Shown: positions 11,219-23,017, numbered from the stretch's first letter. The stretch: 64,000 nt of DNA from Pyronema omphalodes (GCA_024516155.1 JAJJXM010000051.1:248001-312000); one strand, 5' to 3'. Made by a program: numbers and translations. Notes: a model not told the origin generated them from the letters alone.

Positions 11219-12378
11219 AGTGCCAGTACTGTGGCAGTAAAAAATAAAAGTTGGTTGTTTGTTCTGTTGTAGTTTGTGTGTTCTCTCGCAGATGGAGAGA
11301 GGTGCAAGAGCAGCTCTGATGTTGGATCGTGAACTTGGTGTTGATGTCCCGTGGGTTACACAAGGTTAGACCGCACCCGATTTCGGACATAGGCCCGACC
11401 ACCCGGTGCTTGCGGACCACCGATACCGACGCTACCAGCTATCGCCGCATGTACCCCGCCCCGCTAATGTCCATCGCGAATCGAGCGGATGTCAAGGCGA
11501 CGGAAAGTGGGCCCGCCTTATCGCGAATCAGCGGCGGAGCGGACAGCACAGCACATCTTTTTGCGGATTATATTGGTTTATGTGAACATACAGAATAGAT
11601 AGAATTGAGGCTTCGGGAGTCCTTGACCGTGCCCCTTATCAAGCACTCTCCTATATTCAAAGTGCTATCTAGAGATTACGGTTATATATATACACCAACA
11701 TTGCACATAAATATAATCATCATCCGCTTTGCCGTGTAAAGATAAACGTAGAATATGGAAATTCTATAAAGTGCACGCGTTCATCAGCTAAATATATCAG
11801 ACGGGTCAAAGATCAAGACGGCTCTGAACACATCAGTTTTGCCGAATGCGGTCCGAAGAAGCATAAGATGTACATACCCAATCTGGAATATCTGACGTAA
11901 AACACCACCGGAGAATTAGAAACAAAACAGGCAGTGTTCTAGAAATAGCACCACCACCACCAGGATTTGACCGGTTCAATTATGAGTTAGCTAAGAGGGG
12001 ATGCTAGATATATCTCCTCATATAGGTGGCACATTCTGCAACATATTTTCCGCAGAAAGCTTTCGCTTATCTCATCTGAGATTCCAGAATTTTGACGTCA
12101 TCAAGGAACGATCTTGCCAGTTATGTACCGACAACGGGTGCTCCCGATCACCTATTCCCTGGCTGCACCATTGCTAGAATATTAAAAATTGTAGGATATC
12201 AAATTATGAAAAGGATATAAATAACAATTTGATAGGATCCAACAGGATTCCCCCATGCAAAAGAGCATACATCAAGACAATAACCACCGTTCTCTAAACC
12301 CAAATGCCAAATGACAAATACCAAATCTACCCAAAGATCCTTTCTAACCGTCTATATGCCCTTGTATGCCTAGCCCAC
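11219..12378. other. Intergenic region between two transporter genes
   Basis: Upstream region of the sugar transporter and downstream region of the next gene, both on the minus strand. I see no coding frame with homology. It includes a CACCACCACCACC stretch near 11950. Confidence 0.55.
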
Positions 12379-14016
12379 CTAGACCCCAATTGCTTCCTCG
12401 CTATCGGTATCACTATAAACCTGATCATCGTCGTCATCCTTCTTCCTTACACTCCTCTGCTCCTCTTCCTTCATCTCTCGCCAGGTGCTCCATGCCAGCA
12501 AGAAGAATGCACCAGAAATGACAAGGCCACCCACAATAGCAGCAGGACTGAGTGGCTTTCCAGTCCACATCCAATCTGTCAATGCAACTAAGAAAATGGT
12601 AAGAAGAGCAGCAACACTTGACAGCACCGGGCTGGTCAGGGAGATAAGTGACAGGAAGCTGCCCGAGAAGACAGCATTAGCAAATACCGAAATGGCCATC
12701 AACCATGCTGCATCACCACGGGGAAGTTCAAATGTTTCCCATCCCATCATGTGCAAAATAGGAATTGGGATCCATAGAAGTAACTGCATAATGTTAGCTA
12801 AATTCCGATGGTATTAAGAATGGCGTAGCTACCAAAGTTACGGTTCCCAAGCTGCTTGCAATTGTATTGGAAAATATGACCGTGCGCATCGGTGACACTC
12901 CCTCTGGCGGACAAGCAGCCTTCTTGTAGAGCACTTCGTAAAACCCGTACATAACACTTCCTATTCCAATAACAAGGTTTCCAAGGGTTCTGTTGGCAGC
13001 CTCTACCTCCTTGCCTTTCTCAACATCGCCAGAGTCTCCATATGCAACAATCAACACACCAATGCATGCGACTATCACAGAGAAGACCTTGTCTGTTCGT
13101 ACCCGTTCCTTCAACAAGAAGATGCTGAATACGTATGCAAAGAAGGCCGAGCAATTATAAATTGCCGTGAGATCACTTGGTGTTGTCATGTTCACGGCCA
13201 CATACCAGGTCGAGCCAGCGATGGTGAGTGCGCACGTGATAAAAATAATTCGTCGGAACATCATCGGAATTGGGTTAAGTTTGTGTTGACTTGCAGTAAG
13301 ATGCACTGTTCCAACCATAATCATCCTGCAGGTAGTTTTTATGTTGTGGATATGTGCATTGTAGAAAGTCCTGATTGGTTGTTGAGGTTTCCGTAGTTTC
13401 AATACGAGGAATTGTACCGGCCAAATCACAACCCATGAGCCATGCGTCAAGTATCTACTGTCATCAGCAACTTTATTCGGTGTCAAGATACGGTTACGTA
13501 CAGCATAAGGTATGGTTTCTTCCATCCCAATGTAGACTGAATGTAAACTGCAGTTTCAGTTTGTACCTACAAAAGAAATTTCAGTCAGAATTTGTAGTTT
13601 TGGCAAAACTCAGGCAATGCATACCACAAATGACACTAGTGATAGCACAAGAAAAACACCGGCGAGAAGATATTTTTTCTTCGTCGCCAGTCTAAACTGT
13701 CAGCTTCGAGCGACCCGGAATGATAGAACACCTACTCCGCCGCAGCATCTGATGGACTCCGACTCCGCATTTGATGTCGTCGCTTCGCCCGCGCATCAAC
13801 CTCTCGCGTACCTTCATAGTTTGTCTCGGTTCGACCACGCTCAGGTGTATCATCAAGTAAAGGTTCTAAAGCTGGAAGATCCGACACTCGTGTAGTTATT
13901 CCGGGTCTTGGAGACATCTTGTCGTCGTCGTCTTCTTCGTCTGGGTCGTAGTGGTGTAGGTGCTGAGGATCGAACTTCTGGAAAGGAGAGGAGGGTGTTT
14001 GTTCTGCGGGGGGCAT
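12379..14016 (-). CDS. Drug/metabolite-superfamily (EamA/SLC35F-like) membrane transporter
   Basis: Multi-pass membrane protein of 479 residues resembling the yeast YML018C/SLC35F group. Exons are 14016-13736, 13691-13625, 13566-13502, 13454-12833 and 12783-12379. A hydrophilic acidic N-terminus of about 93 residues (DPDEEDDDDK) precedes the first helix (KKKYLLAGVFLVLSLVSFVVQT). Family blocks seen are YLTHGSWV, NMTTPSDLTAIYNCSAFFAYVFS, LLKERV, GVLIVAYGD and, late in the protein, LISLTSPVLSSVAALLTIFLVALTDW. The tail is again acidic (KKDDDDDQVYSDTDSEE). An in-frame ATG at 14085 would add 23 residues; I prefer 14016 because the added residues look unlike the family. Substrate unknown; related proteins sit in vacuolar or Golgi membranes. 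Confidence 0.82.
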
Positions 14017-15830
14017 CCATGCGGTAATGTACAGCAGAATGTGTACGGAGAATGTTTTGTCAAGCTTCTCCAAGAAGATGTACACCTACAGAGAGGTATG
14101 AGCTGAAGGCTCCAGGGTGCGGCCGAGCTGCCTGCCGTAAGCTCACAAGTGGTTAGCGCGCCTAGGCAATCACTCGTAAGCCCCTTGATATGATCGGCGT
14201 CCGATCTTCTTCAGCGTTTCGGAATAGACACTGCCAAGTTGTAAGTTAGGGGCCCCAATTCGGATGTTTGCAGAGCGTCCAAAACTCAGAACAATCGACG
14301 ATTTGCGAGGCCCATGACACAGAATTGTCTTGCGATGAGGAAGAGTATTCACAGCACGTCATCTGCCGTCGCACAGGACTGGTATGCAGGGGCTAGCGTG
14401 TTAACCCCCCACGCACAAAAGGACCAGGAGACCCCATAAACACTTTAAAAACTGACTGAAAATACGATATTATTTTCAGCTGAATTTCTTATACTGTAAA
14501 CAATTGGGTCAAGATTTTCCGATTATTAATCGAAGTACATGAAGGTCTGCAAGCTACTACTCCACAGTGTCATATATCACTTGGTCAACCGTCCATAGCG
14601 GTCATGCGGAGAAACATCGGATGTTGTGCTGGAAGGACGCACAGAATAAGGTCTTTCTGCGTTTGTGTGTTCGGTGCGTCAACGTCTTCGGAAGATCATC
14701 CTACCCGAGCTTGCACAAATAACTATCGGCGATATGACCACCCAGATAGATTAAGTAGCACAAAATTATGTTGCACAAATTGGAATTTACTAATATTTAT
14801 GTGTTGGCCTTTTAATAGTACACTTTTCATGACGCAAAACTCTTTTTTACTTTTACTGATATGCAATGACAATATCTCATCGATCAATCTTCTTGTTTTC
14901 GACAAAGAATTAACCATGGAAATTTAACAACGAAGAAAACTAAGGTTTATTCCGTGAGATGTAGTCCGGAAGTTTTGTGCTTTGGTAGGTGAAAATGCGG
15001 GGAAACGCAGGATGATGTCTACTGTGAGAATTTTCACAAAAGCTTTACTGATCTCTTCACAAGACAAGAGATTCACTAACTGGTTAATCTAGAATATCAT
15101 ATCCTTGATTCATTTTCTTATATTTCGATTTTGACATATTGCACTCGGTACTCTATTAGTGAGTGATATATTGTGACGCATAGCTCCCCTCCTTTGAGAG
15201 CATCTTCACCTCGTTGCATCCTTCTCAGTTCAACTCTATCTCATTTTTTTTACCACCGCATCACTGTTTCAAGAACCAAAATTGTTGGTCTACATTGACA
15301 TGAGCTGCAACCGAATGGTTTCCCCGAATCTCTACAGTGATACACGAGTGATGGGCTATGGTTTTCATAATATGAGGGTTGAAAATATGTAGATCACTTA
15401 ATCTACCGTCTATTTGTTCCGTTTGAATAATCCATCGTCGAGAATAATCCATAGATGCAGTGTTTGAATATGCATGCGATTGCACGTCTATGCTATCGTA
15501 AAAACCCCTGCTGCTTCTCTAATGGATGTCTATGGTAAGAGTATAGGAGGATGGTCTCTGAACCAGGAGTCTCGAGTTGTATAAATTAGACGCAATAGGT
15601 GAAATTAGAGCGAAGCTTCAAATTCTCGTACACCGGACAACTAAGATCGACACATTCCCCACATGAGTAAATGGTAATGCACCACAACGAAAGGACCAGG
15701 AAAGTCAATTCAAATCTGGACTTGCATATAGCTTATATATAATTAGAGGTGATCTAAAGATAACACAAAGCTGAGACTCATCGCTGAAAGCCAACACAGT
15801 TGGATTTATTATTATTATTATTATTATTTA
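14017..15830. other. Gene-poor region upstream of repeat unit A
   Basis: No convincing gene. Short open frames here begin at non-ATG codons or lack similarity. A perfect ATT microsatellite (about 15805-15828) sits at its end. Confidence 0.55.
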
Positions 15831-15839
15831 AATCCTATA

Positions 15840-16320
15840 CTTCTTCCTCTTTGCCCGACCTAATCTTGACCCCTCAATCCGACCCTTCGACCACATCTCA
15901 TGAATTTCGACCCCTTGAATTTCGCCGCTTTTCTATCATTTTCTTCTTGGCGCAACAATGCCACACTTGGCAACTGATCGGCGAAACTTTGAGCATCCGC
16001 TACCCGGCTCCATCCAACCTATAAATACCCCCCTTCCTCCCCTCAGCTTCAGAACTTCGTCGACTGGGGGAGTGCCAACTGAGGGAGTGCCAAGTGAGGG
16101 AGTGCCATCTGAGGGAGTGCCATCTGAGGGAGTGCTATCTGGGGGATACATAAGGTCGTCCGGTTTGTCGTGTCTGGGCAACCAGCATGTTTTTCCAAGG
16201 CTGTCCTGGGTCTCCAGCCCGAAATGCCTGATGTTGTTTCTTTGCCTGAGGGGAAAGAACGAGATCAATGCTGTTTGCGTGCCTGGTGTTGGGGATTCAG
16301 GTGTTTAGACGTGTCGAAAG
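15840..16320 (+). repeat. Dispersed repeat unit A (short-spacer type) with 15-bp minisatellite
   Basis: Copy of the dispersed unit. It has a TATAAATA box at 16020-16027 after GCTACCCGGCTCCA, a short CT-rich tract, then about six 15-bp minisatellite units (16062-16147, core GAGGGAGTGCCAWST), and a conserved tail containing GCCTGAGGGGAAAGAACGAG. The TATA-to-array distance is about 35 nt, as in unit E. The array is open in more than one frame on both strands because the period is a multiple of three, so the encoded Gly-Val-Pro-Ser-Glu repeat is not evidence of a protein. Confidence 0.85.
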
Positions 16321-16339
16321 CTGATGCTGATGGCTAGGT

Positions 16340-17130
16340 GGTATCCAGGTTGTAAGAGGGTTGAATGGACCACAAAAGGGTTGATTGTAAAATACACTAC
16401 GAGTGATACATTGTGATAAGCCTAAGAAATGAGCACTGCCCCAACGCAAAACCGCTTTTTATCTTCCAGTTACCGCTATAATCAATCAAAATTAAGCCGT
16501 GATTACAAACTCCCATGTACGGTTTATTTGTCTCATTAACGGATGTCGTCTACATGACCTGCTCAAGTTGGCAAATAACGTAACATAGTACAAATAGACA
16601 CAAATATAATGTGTCCAGAGTCAATAAATACCCATCATTTTTCCAAATCTCTATGGTTCATCATCATACCCTTCTATACATTAGTATCCTCTATTAGTAT
16701 TTTGGATCGATCACGCGGTCAAACCCGGAGAACTGCCCAGTCCCCTTGTGTTAGGGTATGGGGCAGTTTTGCGTTAGGCCTTCGCTACTATGCTTACATT
16801 CAAATATTCAACTCTTGCGTTTTCATAAGCTATCAATTGGGATGGTTTTGAGAAGTTCTGGGGCCAATAATGCAGAAACCACATTCTATATTCCCTAACA
16901 ATTCAAGCGGGACGTTGTTGTGTGGGCTGCTACGAAAACAACAAAACTAAAATCTAGTCCATGAAGCTTCTCGCATGGTATTTTGCTAACTTCCTGTAAC
17001 ATTGAATTACCACCCTCTCTTTCGTACAAATAAATGAGATATTCCAGGAATAGGCGAAGACAAAAGGGTTACTGTTGTATCACCAGCGAATCCTTTATCA
17101 TCATATTTTGAAGGCAGCTTGAAGCCAATC
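16340..17130. repeat. Inter-unit spacer shared with the D/E locus (inverted there)
   Basis: The spacer between units A and B recurs almost unchanged, in reverse, between units D and E (about 45730-46500), and its 16610-16850 part recurs upstream of unit F (47780-47990). It contains an inverted repeat AACTGCCC ... GGGCAGTT near 16730-16770. No gene seen. Confidence 0.8.
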
Positions 17131-17870
17131 TCTTCTCTAAAACAGTCTTTTCCATCCTTCTTTCTCTTTCCGGCTCAACCAAATCTCGACCCCTCAACTT
17201 TACTCTTCAACCCCATCTCATGGATCCCAACCCCTTCAGCTGCGCCTACATCTGCCATTTACTTCTTGGCACAACAATACCATCGGCGAAACTTTGAGCT
17301 CTAGCTACCCGGCTCCACCCAACCTATAAATACCTCCCTTTCCTCCCCTCTCTCTTCTCTCCTCACCGACGACGACAACAAGACCGACCGTGGCAACATT
17401 CCAGCACCCGGCGGTTCGACACCCTCTATTCGATCTCCACCTGGGAGTCATAGGGCGCGGCGGACCCGGAGTAACTAACTTTGAAGAGGTGGACAGCAGT
17501 GGTAGTGCCGTCTGGGGGATAGTGCCAACTGGGGGAGTGCCAACTGGGGGAGTGCCAACTGGGGGAGTGCCAACTGGGGGAGTGCCAACTGAGGGAGTGC
17601 CAACTGGGGGAGTGCCAACTGGGGGAGTGCCAACTGGGGGAGTGCCAACTGGGGGAGTGCCAACTGGGGGAGTGCCAACTGAGGGAGTGCCAACTGAGGG
17701 AGTGCCAACTGGGGGATGGGCCGGTTTACATGTTTGGGTGGTTCCAGCATGGTTTCCCATGGCAGCCTCGGGTTTCAGTCCCGGAATGCCCGATGTTGCT
17801 TCTTTGCCTGAGGGGAAAGAACGAGATCGATGCTATCTGTGTGTCTGGTGCTGGGGACCAAGAGATCTAG
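17130..17870 (+). repeat. Dispersed repeat unit B (long-spacer type), 13-unit 15-bp minisatellite
   Basis: Most complete copy. It has a TATAAATA at 17325-17332, a CT-rich tract (17335-17365), a 130-bp conserved leader, then about 13 copies of GTGCCAACTGGGGGA (17521-17716), and the conserved tail to about 17870. No ATG occurs between the TATA box and the array in the + orientation; the longest open frame there begins at a GTG. I therefore treat the unit as a non-coding, possibly transcribed repeat. Confidence 0.88.
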
Positions 17871-18399
17871 ATATGACGAGAGTCTACATTTGTAGGCTAT
17901 GGCGTGGAATCGGGGTGGTTGTATTGAATTCTATAGGGAAAGGGTTGAGTGAAGTCATGTGAAAAAACGAGCATGAAAGGGCATATAGAATGTTGGGCGT
18001 CAGGTAAGCACTGCTGTAAGGACTTCTATTCTCTACTCAAATTACCAGGAATTTTACTTAACGCCTTAAATAATACATTATTGTATCGCTGCCAAACATA
18101 CTGCAATGTATATACAACTTACTTCCAGTCAACCTTAGGACTTGCATATAACCGGAGGCTATCTTAAGACAAGATATAGCTGAGACTCGAATTCACAATT
18201 CAACACTTGGGTTTTTTGGTCTGTGTAATGAAGCTGATAGCCATACCCAACAACCCATTATCCTCCTCGTCTTAATAGCTCCTCGCATATGTTTTCATTA
18301 CTCCCCGTCAAACTCAACCACCTTCCCCTCTTGCATACCAACAAATAAAACCTTCCTGAAGCTGATAGTGAATGAAAAACAATTATCATTACATAACCA
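17871..18399. other. Spacer between repeat units B and C
   Basis: Contains further sequence shared with the upstream part of unit F (GCTGATAGCC ... CCCATTATCC, TTACTCCCCGTCAAACTCAA; compare about 48580-48670). No gene seen. Confidence 0.55.
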
Positions 18400-18790
18400 A
18401 AGAATCCCCTATCCTCATATTTCCAAAGCATCTGGAAGTCAATTTCTATCCCGCAAAACGAATTTTCTATCTTTCCCTCTGCCCAACCTAATCCCGAGCC
18501 CCCAACCCCCTCTTCAACCCCTAAATTTCGCCGCGCATCTACATACCATCTTGGCTGACAATACCATCAGCGAAACTTCAAGCATCCGCTACGCGGCTCC
18601 AGCTCCACTCAACCTATATATAAACACCCTCCTTTCCTCCCCATTTCGGAGTCTGCAACGACTGGGGGGAGGGGGGGGGGGGGGGGTAGGGTTTGAATCC
18701 CGGAACGCATGATGTTGTTGCTTTGCCTAAGGGGAAAGAAGGAGATCGGAGCTTTCAAAGCTTTTTGCGTGGCTTGTGTTGAGGGTTAGG
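18400..18790 (+). repeat. Dispersed repeat unit C, degenerate, array replaced by poly-G
   Basis: Recognisable by GCGAAACTTCAAGCATCCGC, a TATATATAAA box at 18615-18624, CT-rich sequence, and the tail TGCCTAAGGGGAAAGAAGGAG. In place of the 15-bp array there is a single ACTGGGGGG followed by a 16-G run (18671-18686). It is the most diverged copy. Confidence 0.75.
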
Positions 18791-19408
18791 GGGTTTAGTT
18801 TTGTGGACTATTCTGTGGAGACGGGGTGGTTGTGTTGATGTAGGAAGATTGGGTGGATGAAGTTATTATTAAATGGAACACTGCAGGGTTGGTTCATGGA
18901 TGTTGGGTCGTGAGTGATGTAGTATGATTGGAAGTTGAGTACTCTTAATGACTTCTATCTTCCACTCAAATAACCGAGAATATTACGTAATGCCTTGTAA
19001 ATACATGATTGTATCACGGTCAAATATACTGCAGGATATTGGTAACGCTTTCTAAAGCACCTTCAGAGCTCTCTATGTCCTGCCCATATGTGCTGTTGAT
19101 GTTAAGTTTGAGACCTAAAGCATATACATACCGCACTAATTTGTAAGTAGTTTCCGGAGATGAGATACTACACCCCGTTCAATCTTTTAAAGGTGGCTGA
19201 GAGTCGACCTTTAGCTTTCATTTAAGACATCCCAAGTAACATTTCCTGATTTGTTTACTTTACCGGCTATAAGAAACTGTTGTCATATCTATTGGAATTG
19301 TTAATATCAATCATATGTTAAATTCATCTCAAGCAAATATAGATTGATATCTCATTAAATATCGAAATCTCAGGTGATCAATGCTTTACTTTGGTCCAAC
19401 GCCTAGCC
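18791..19408. other. Intergenic region 3' of the amidohydrolase gene
   Basis: AT-rich, no gene seen. Confidence 0.55.
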
Positions 19409-20697
19409 TTAGGACAAACTAAGCTTCAACCAATGCATAGCATTTCCCCCCAAGACTGCCCCACTCTTCTCCTGATCCTCCTTGAATAAATCCGCAACGG
19501 CCTTACTGTTCAACGTAACACTCAACCATTTCTCCTCCTCTGCCTCCTCGCCTACGGGTGGGAAGAAAGGATGATCCGTTCCTGGTATGCACTTGTTAAC
19601 CCATATTCCTCACTCCACTCCAATGAAATTACTTGTCTCCCCCTTCATGAATCTTTGATTGGAGAAACACTTACCGAAAAGTAACCTGTCAACACCCCCC
19701 GCTTCAATAGCAGCTCTAAGTCCAACACTGGAATAAATCACAGCATCAAGCAGGATATTAGTTTTCAAGATGTCCCAAATAGTTCTTCTTCCCTCATGGA
19801 TCTTCCCAGCTTCTTTCAGCTGTTTATCATGCAGAATACAGCTCTCCAGTCTTCCCGCCAGGAACGGAAGCGTTCCACCTGAATGCGCCAAAAGGAGCTG
19901 CAGTTTTGGAAACCTATCAAAAACCCCCGACAAAAACATTCTAGCAACAGCTATAGTAGTTTCCATTGGAAAGCTTATAGAGAAAACTAGTTAGCAATGC
20001 TCCCATTGGTTTATAAAGAACTTACCCAAGTGCCAACGGTAACACATGACCATACTCTCCCGCTCTCTCACCATAAACATTACCAGGCAGTCCATAATGC
20101 GGATGCAAAAACACCGTCCACCCCTCTTCTTCAATCGCACCCCATACCCTTTCCATAGCCTCATCATCTAATCCCCTTCCCATCGCCGTAGTCCCCATAA
20201 CAATCCCCCTGACATTCTGCAGCTGCTTCAGTCTCCTTACCTCCCTTACACAAGCCTCTGGACCTGCAGAGACAGGTAAAGTCGCAAGACAATACAGCCT
20301 CCCAGGATAAAGCTTACACATAGCATCGATATCGTCATTGATTTCTCTCGCGGCAATCTCAGCTTCTAAAGCAGGAAGGAAGTCAAGCCAGGGATTTGCT
20401 AAAGAGAGCACAGAAATGGTGATGTTATGTTGATTCATAAAGTCGATTTTTCGAACAATAGAAGAGAAGTCATCGCCGATTGGACGGCCGACGGTTTCTT
20501 GGGGGAGGATGATTAGATGCGGAACGGTCTGCCCAGGAAGCTGCCGGATATAAGGGACTGTGGAGCGGGACTTCAGGACTATGGGGATGGGTTAGATGTG
20601 GTGATATAGAAGCGAGGAGGGCAAATATACGCTCGACATATTTGGGTGGGTAGATGTGGGTGTGGATGTCGACGATAGTCGGGGATTCAGAGGCCAT
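19409..20697 (-). CDS. Amidohydrolase, probable uracil-5-carboxylate (isoorotate) decarboxylase
   Basis: Metal-dependent TIM-barrel decarboxylase of the ACMSD/amidohydrolase-2 family, 363 residues. Exons are 20697-20631, 20578-20026, 19973-19675 and 19581-19409. Metal ligands and catalytic residues in order: HTH at 12-14 after strand one, HPHYG at 181-185, AHSGG with His237, and GTDHPF with Asp309. The blocks SLANPWLDF, YGHVLPLALGFPMETTIAVARM and LPFLAGRLESC are what I associate with fungal uracil-5-carboxylate decarboxylase, the last enzyme of thymine-to-uracil salvage. Other fungal family members (gamma-resorcylate or 6-methylsalicylate decarboxylases) are the main alternatives. No other pathway gene or secondary-metabolite cluster is adjacent. 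Confidence 0.8.
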
Positions 20698-21498
20698 TGA
20701 TGCGGTTGGATTTATTGCGAAGTTATTGTCGTCAAAGAAGCAGATAGAGGATGGAGTGAATTGAAGGTCGATGGAGGTTAGAGATCGCACATGATGTATA
20801 TGATTTAGCGGGGTGCATATATTAGTGTAGGGTAGATTCTGTCAGACGGCACCGGCCGATATTTTTGTGCCTGTGGGTACATACTTAAATTTTGATAAGA
20901 ACTATGCATACCAGAAATGGTTATTAAGATGTGGATTATATAGGTGAATGGTAGTACAAGTAGGCTAAGAGACCGTTGATTGGATTAGAAATAGCTGTCG
21001 TGAGACACCATGATTGTTAGGTAGCCAGCCTGAACGGGGTAGTCACCATTTAATTCGAGTGAGAGCTCATGGTTTCAATGTGCGTTCAAGTACAAAGGTT
21101 CTATACGGGCTTCTTGGCTACAACTCTCTATAGAACCATTCCGGTAGAGATTCCAGGCTGCTGTAGGCATCTATGGCTCGAAGTATAGGAAAAGACGGCT
21201 TATGCTCTAAAGATTTTCACAAGCGTAGTTTCATAAATTTGTGGGTATCAAAGTAATTTATTTTGAATACACAAAATCTAACGAGAAGCGCCATTTCTGG
21301 CTGTTATGGTCTTGGACATGTATAACAATTCTCCCATCATTACATCGTCTCTACCAGCGTCCCTCAAATCATCGCAAATATGTAGTAGGTAGAAATTTTT
21401 GTCGTCCGTCTGGCAAACTTTCTCCGTTCTCGACTCCGTTCCTCGAATTCAGAACCTGTATCTCGTCGTAATCGTTTCCGCCATGCTCCATCGTTCGT
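20698..21498. other. Intergenic region between amidohydrolase and RPB4
   Basis: Upstream region of the amidohydrolase and downstream of RPB4. No gene or RNA recognised. Confidence 0.55.
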
Positions 21499-22216
21499 TT
21501 ACAAAAACTGGCGCAGTCTGGTAATCTATTCCCATTCGTCAGCACTTGGATCTCCAGTACCAATACCAAGCAGCAATCATACCTCCTCCAAAAGCTCCTG
21601 CAAGTCCTCATCCGTCCTCTTATGCGCAATACTGGGAATCAAAGTCTTAGCCTCCTCAGCGCTGTCACAGCAAAGCGAACCTATGACAGAAATCACCCGT
21701 CAGCGTAGTTCATTCCCAATAAACTTTCCACAGTAGTCCTACCAAGCTGAGCACGCTCAAAACTCGTCAAATCAGTCTGTTGAACCAAAATTCTCTCGAT
21801 AGCTTGAGCGGTTTCTTGCTGTTTGAATCTAGAGAAAACCTCGAGGTATGCCTGAGTCTTAGTAACGACCCTATTACTATTAGCCTCCTGTTCATAGTAT
21901 TAAAGTTATAAGAACCATCCGACGTCTTCGAAGATATTCGCCAGGCTTCGAAGAGTTTTGTGGACTTGGTCGAACTTCATTGAACTTCGTTGAACTTCAA
22001 AGTGCTTGTAGATGCAGAGATGACATACTGATTATCAGGAACCTTATATTTTCCGACATCCTTCCTGTGCTCAAAGATAACATTCATCAAAGCACGCGCT
22101 TCCGACAACGTCAAACCGGTCGCGTGTTCGAATTCACCAAGCTTTAGTTCAGTGCCGGCTTCTTCGTCTCCGAGGGTGTGTTCTTTTTCGCGGGCGGTAC
22201 GAGGGAGGGATGACAT
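21499..22216 (-). CDS. RPB4: RNA polymerase II subunit Rpb4
   Basis: Stalk subunit of RNA polymerase II, partner of Rpb7, 146 residues. Exons are 22216-22029, 21870-21743, 21680-21583 and 21525-21499. The N-terminal block LTLSEARALMNVI and the C-terminal HRDC-like block (AQLGSLCCDSAEEAKTLIPS, DEDLQELLEEI) are the family's conserved regions. The first intron is long (158 nt) and its acceptor was chosen among several AGs because only AATAG at 21872 joins the frame cleanly as DNQ-VVTKTQAYLEVFSRF. That junction is the least certain. The intron contains a tandem of TTGAACTTCRT units. The gene is divergent from TRS23. Confidence 0.88.
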
Positions 22217-22741
22217 GACGGGTAGGTAGTTGGATATCTGTAGCGAGTGGTGTGTGGCGGAAGGAAAGAAAGTCCAATGTGTGAATGTGTGAAGACGTGA
22301 AGGTGTGAAGGTTGAAGGTTGAAGTGGGTTGACGTATTGGAGCTAAAACTGAGGTGCAATGGTGTAGTTAGGCGCGGAACGCGTTGCGAGTTATATGTAG
22401 AACAAAGCGGGTACAAATTCCACCCGTTTAGCAAAGAACCTTCCATAACTTAAAACAAAAAAAATAAGCTGTAAAGCCCCGGGAAAAAAATCTAGAAATC
22501 TGATATTGTTTTTTTAAAGCAAAATTAATTGCAGAAATCTACAGTTTCTCTGGTATCTACTGTAGTGATATATCAATTCCCCAAAACACCGCAGCATGGC
22601 CTACATACAAGGGTTACACAGTACCAGAATAGCACGTCTAGAGCAACCTCACCTCCCTCACGATTCAACCGCGACATCCCACACCTCTCAGCGTCCACCC
22701 CGCCTCATTCCCAGCCAGCGCACCTCCACCCAACTGCGACA
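22217..22741. promoter_or_regulatory. Divergent promoter region RPB4/TRS23
   Basis: 525 bp from which RPB4 and TRS23 diverge. An open frame runs upstream of the TRS23 ATG, but it starts at a TTG and gives low-complexity Ser/Pro/His sequence. I regard it as 5' UTR. Confidence 0.5.
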
Positions 22742-22986
22742 ATGGTGATTCTCTCAATCCTAATCCTCAACAAAGCCGGAGGTCTCATCTACCAACGCGA
22801 CTTCAACGAAGGGCTCAAGAAGCTTTCTTCCAACGACTACCTAGTTCTTGCTGGTACCTTCCATGGAGTTCATGCTATTACGTCACGGATATCTCCTGTG
22901 CCTGGGTCTGGCGGTTTAGAGGTGCTGGAAAGTGATCAGTTTCGTATGCAGTGCTTTCAGACTTTGACGGGTATGTGGATCCAAGC

Positions 22987-23017
<31 letters not shown>

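Noticed and set aside
14131..14215. tRNA-like sequence (AAGTGGTTAGCGCGCC with a weak downstream B-box-like GGCGTCCGATC)
   Set aside because: I could not fold acceptor, anticodon and T arms together; at most a decayed tRNA fragment.
17521..17716. CRISPR-like array
   Set aside because: Units are contiguous 15-mers without spacers, in a eukaryotic genome; it is a minisatellite.
17390..17962. 190-codon frame encoding VPTGG repeats (and similar frames at 15958, 45026, 46510 and 48872)
   Set aside because: The 15-bp period keeps several frames open on both strands. The B frame starts at GTG, and the reading frame downstream of the array is not the same between copies.
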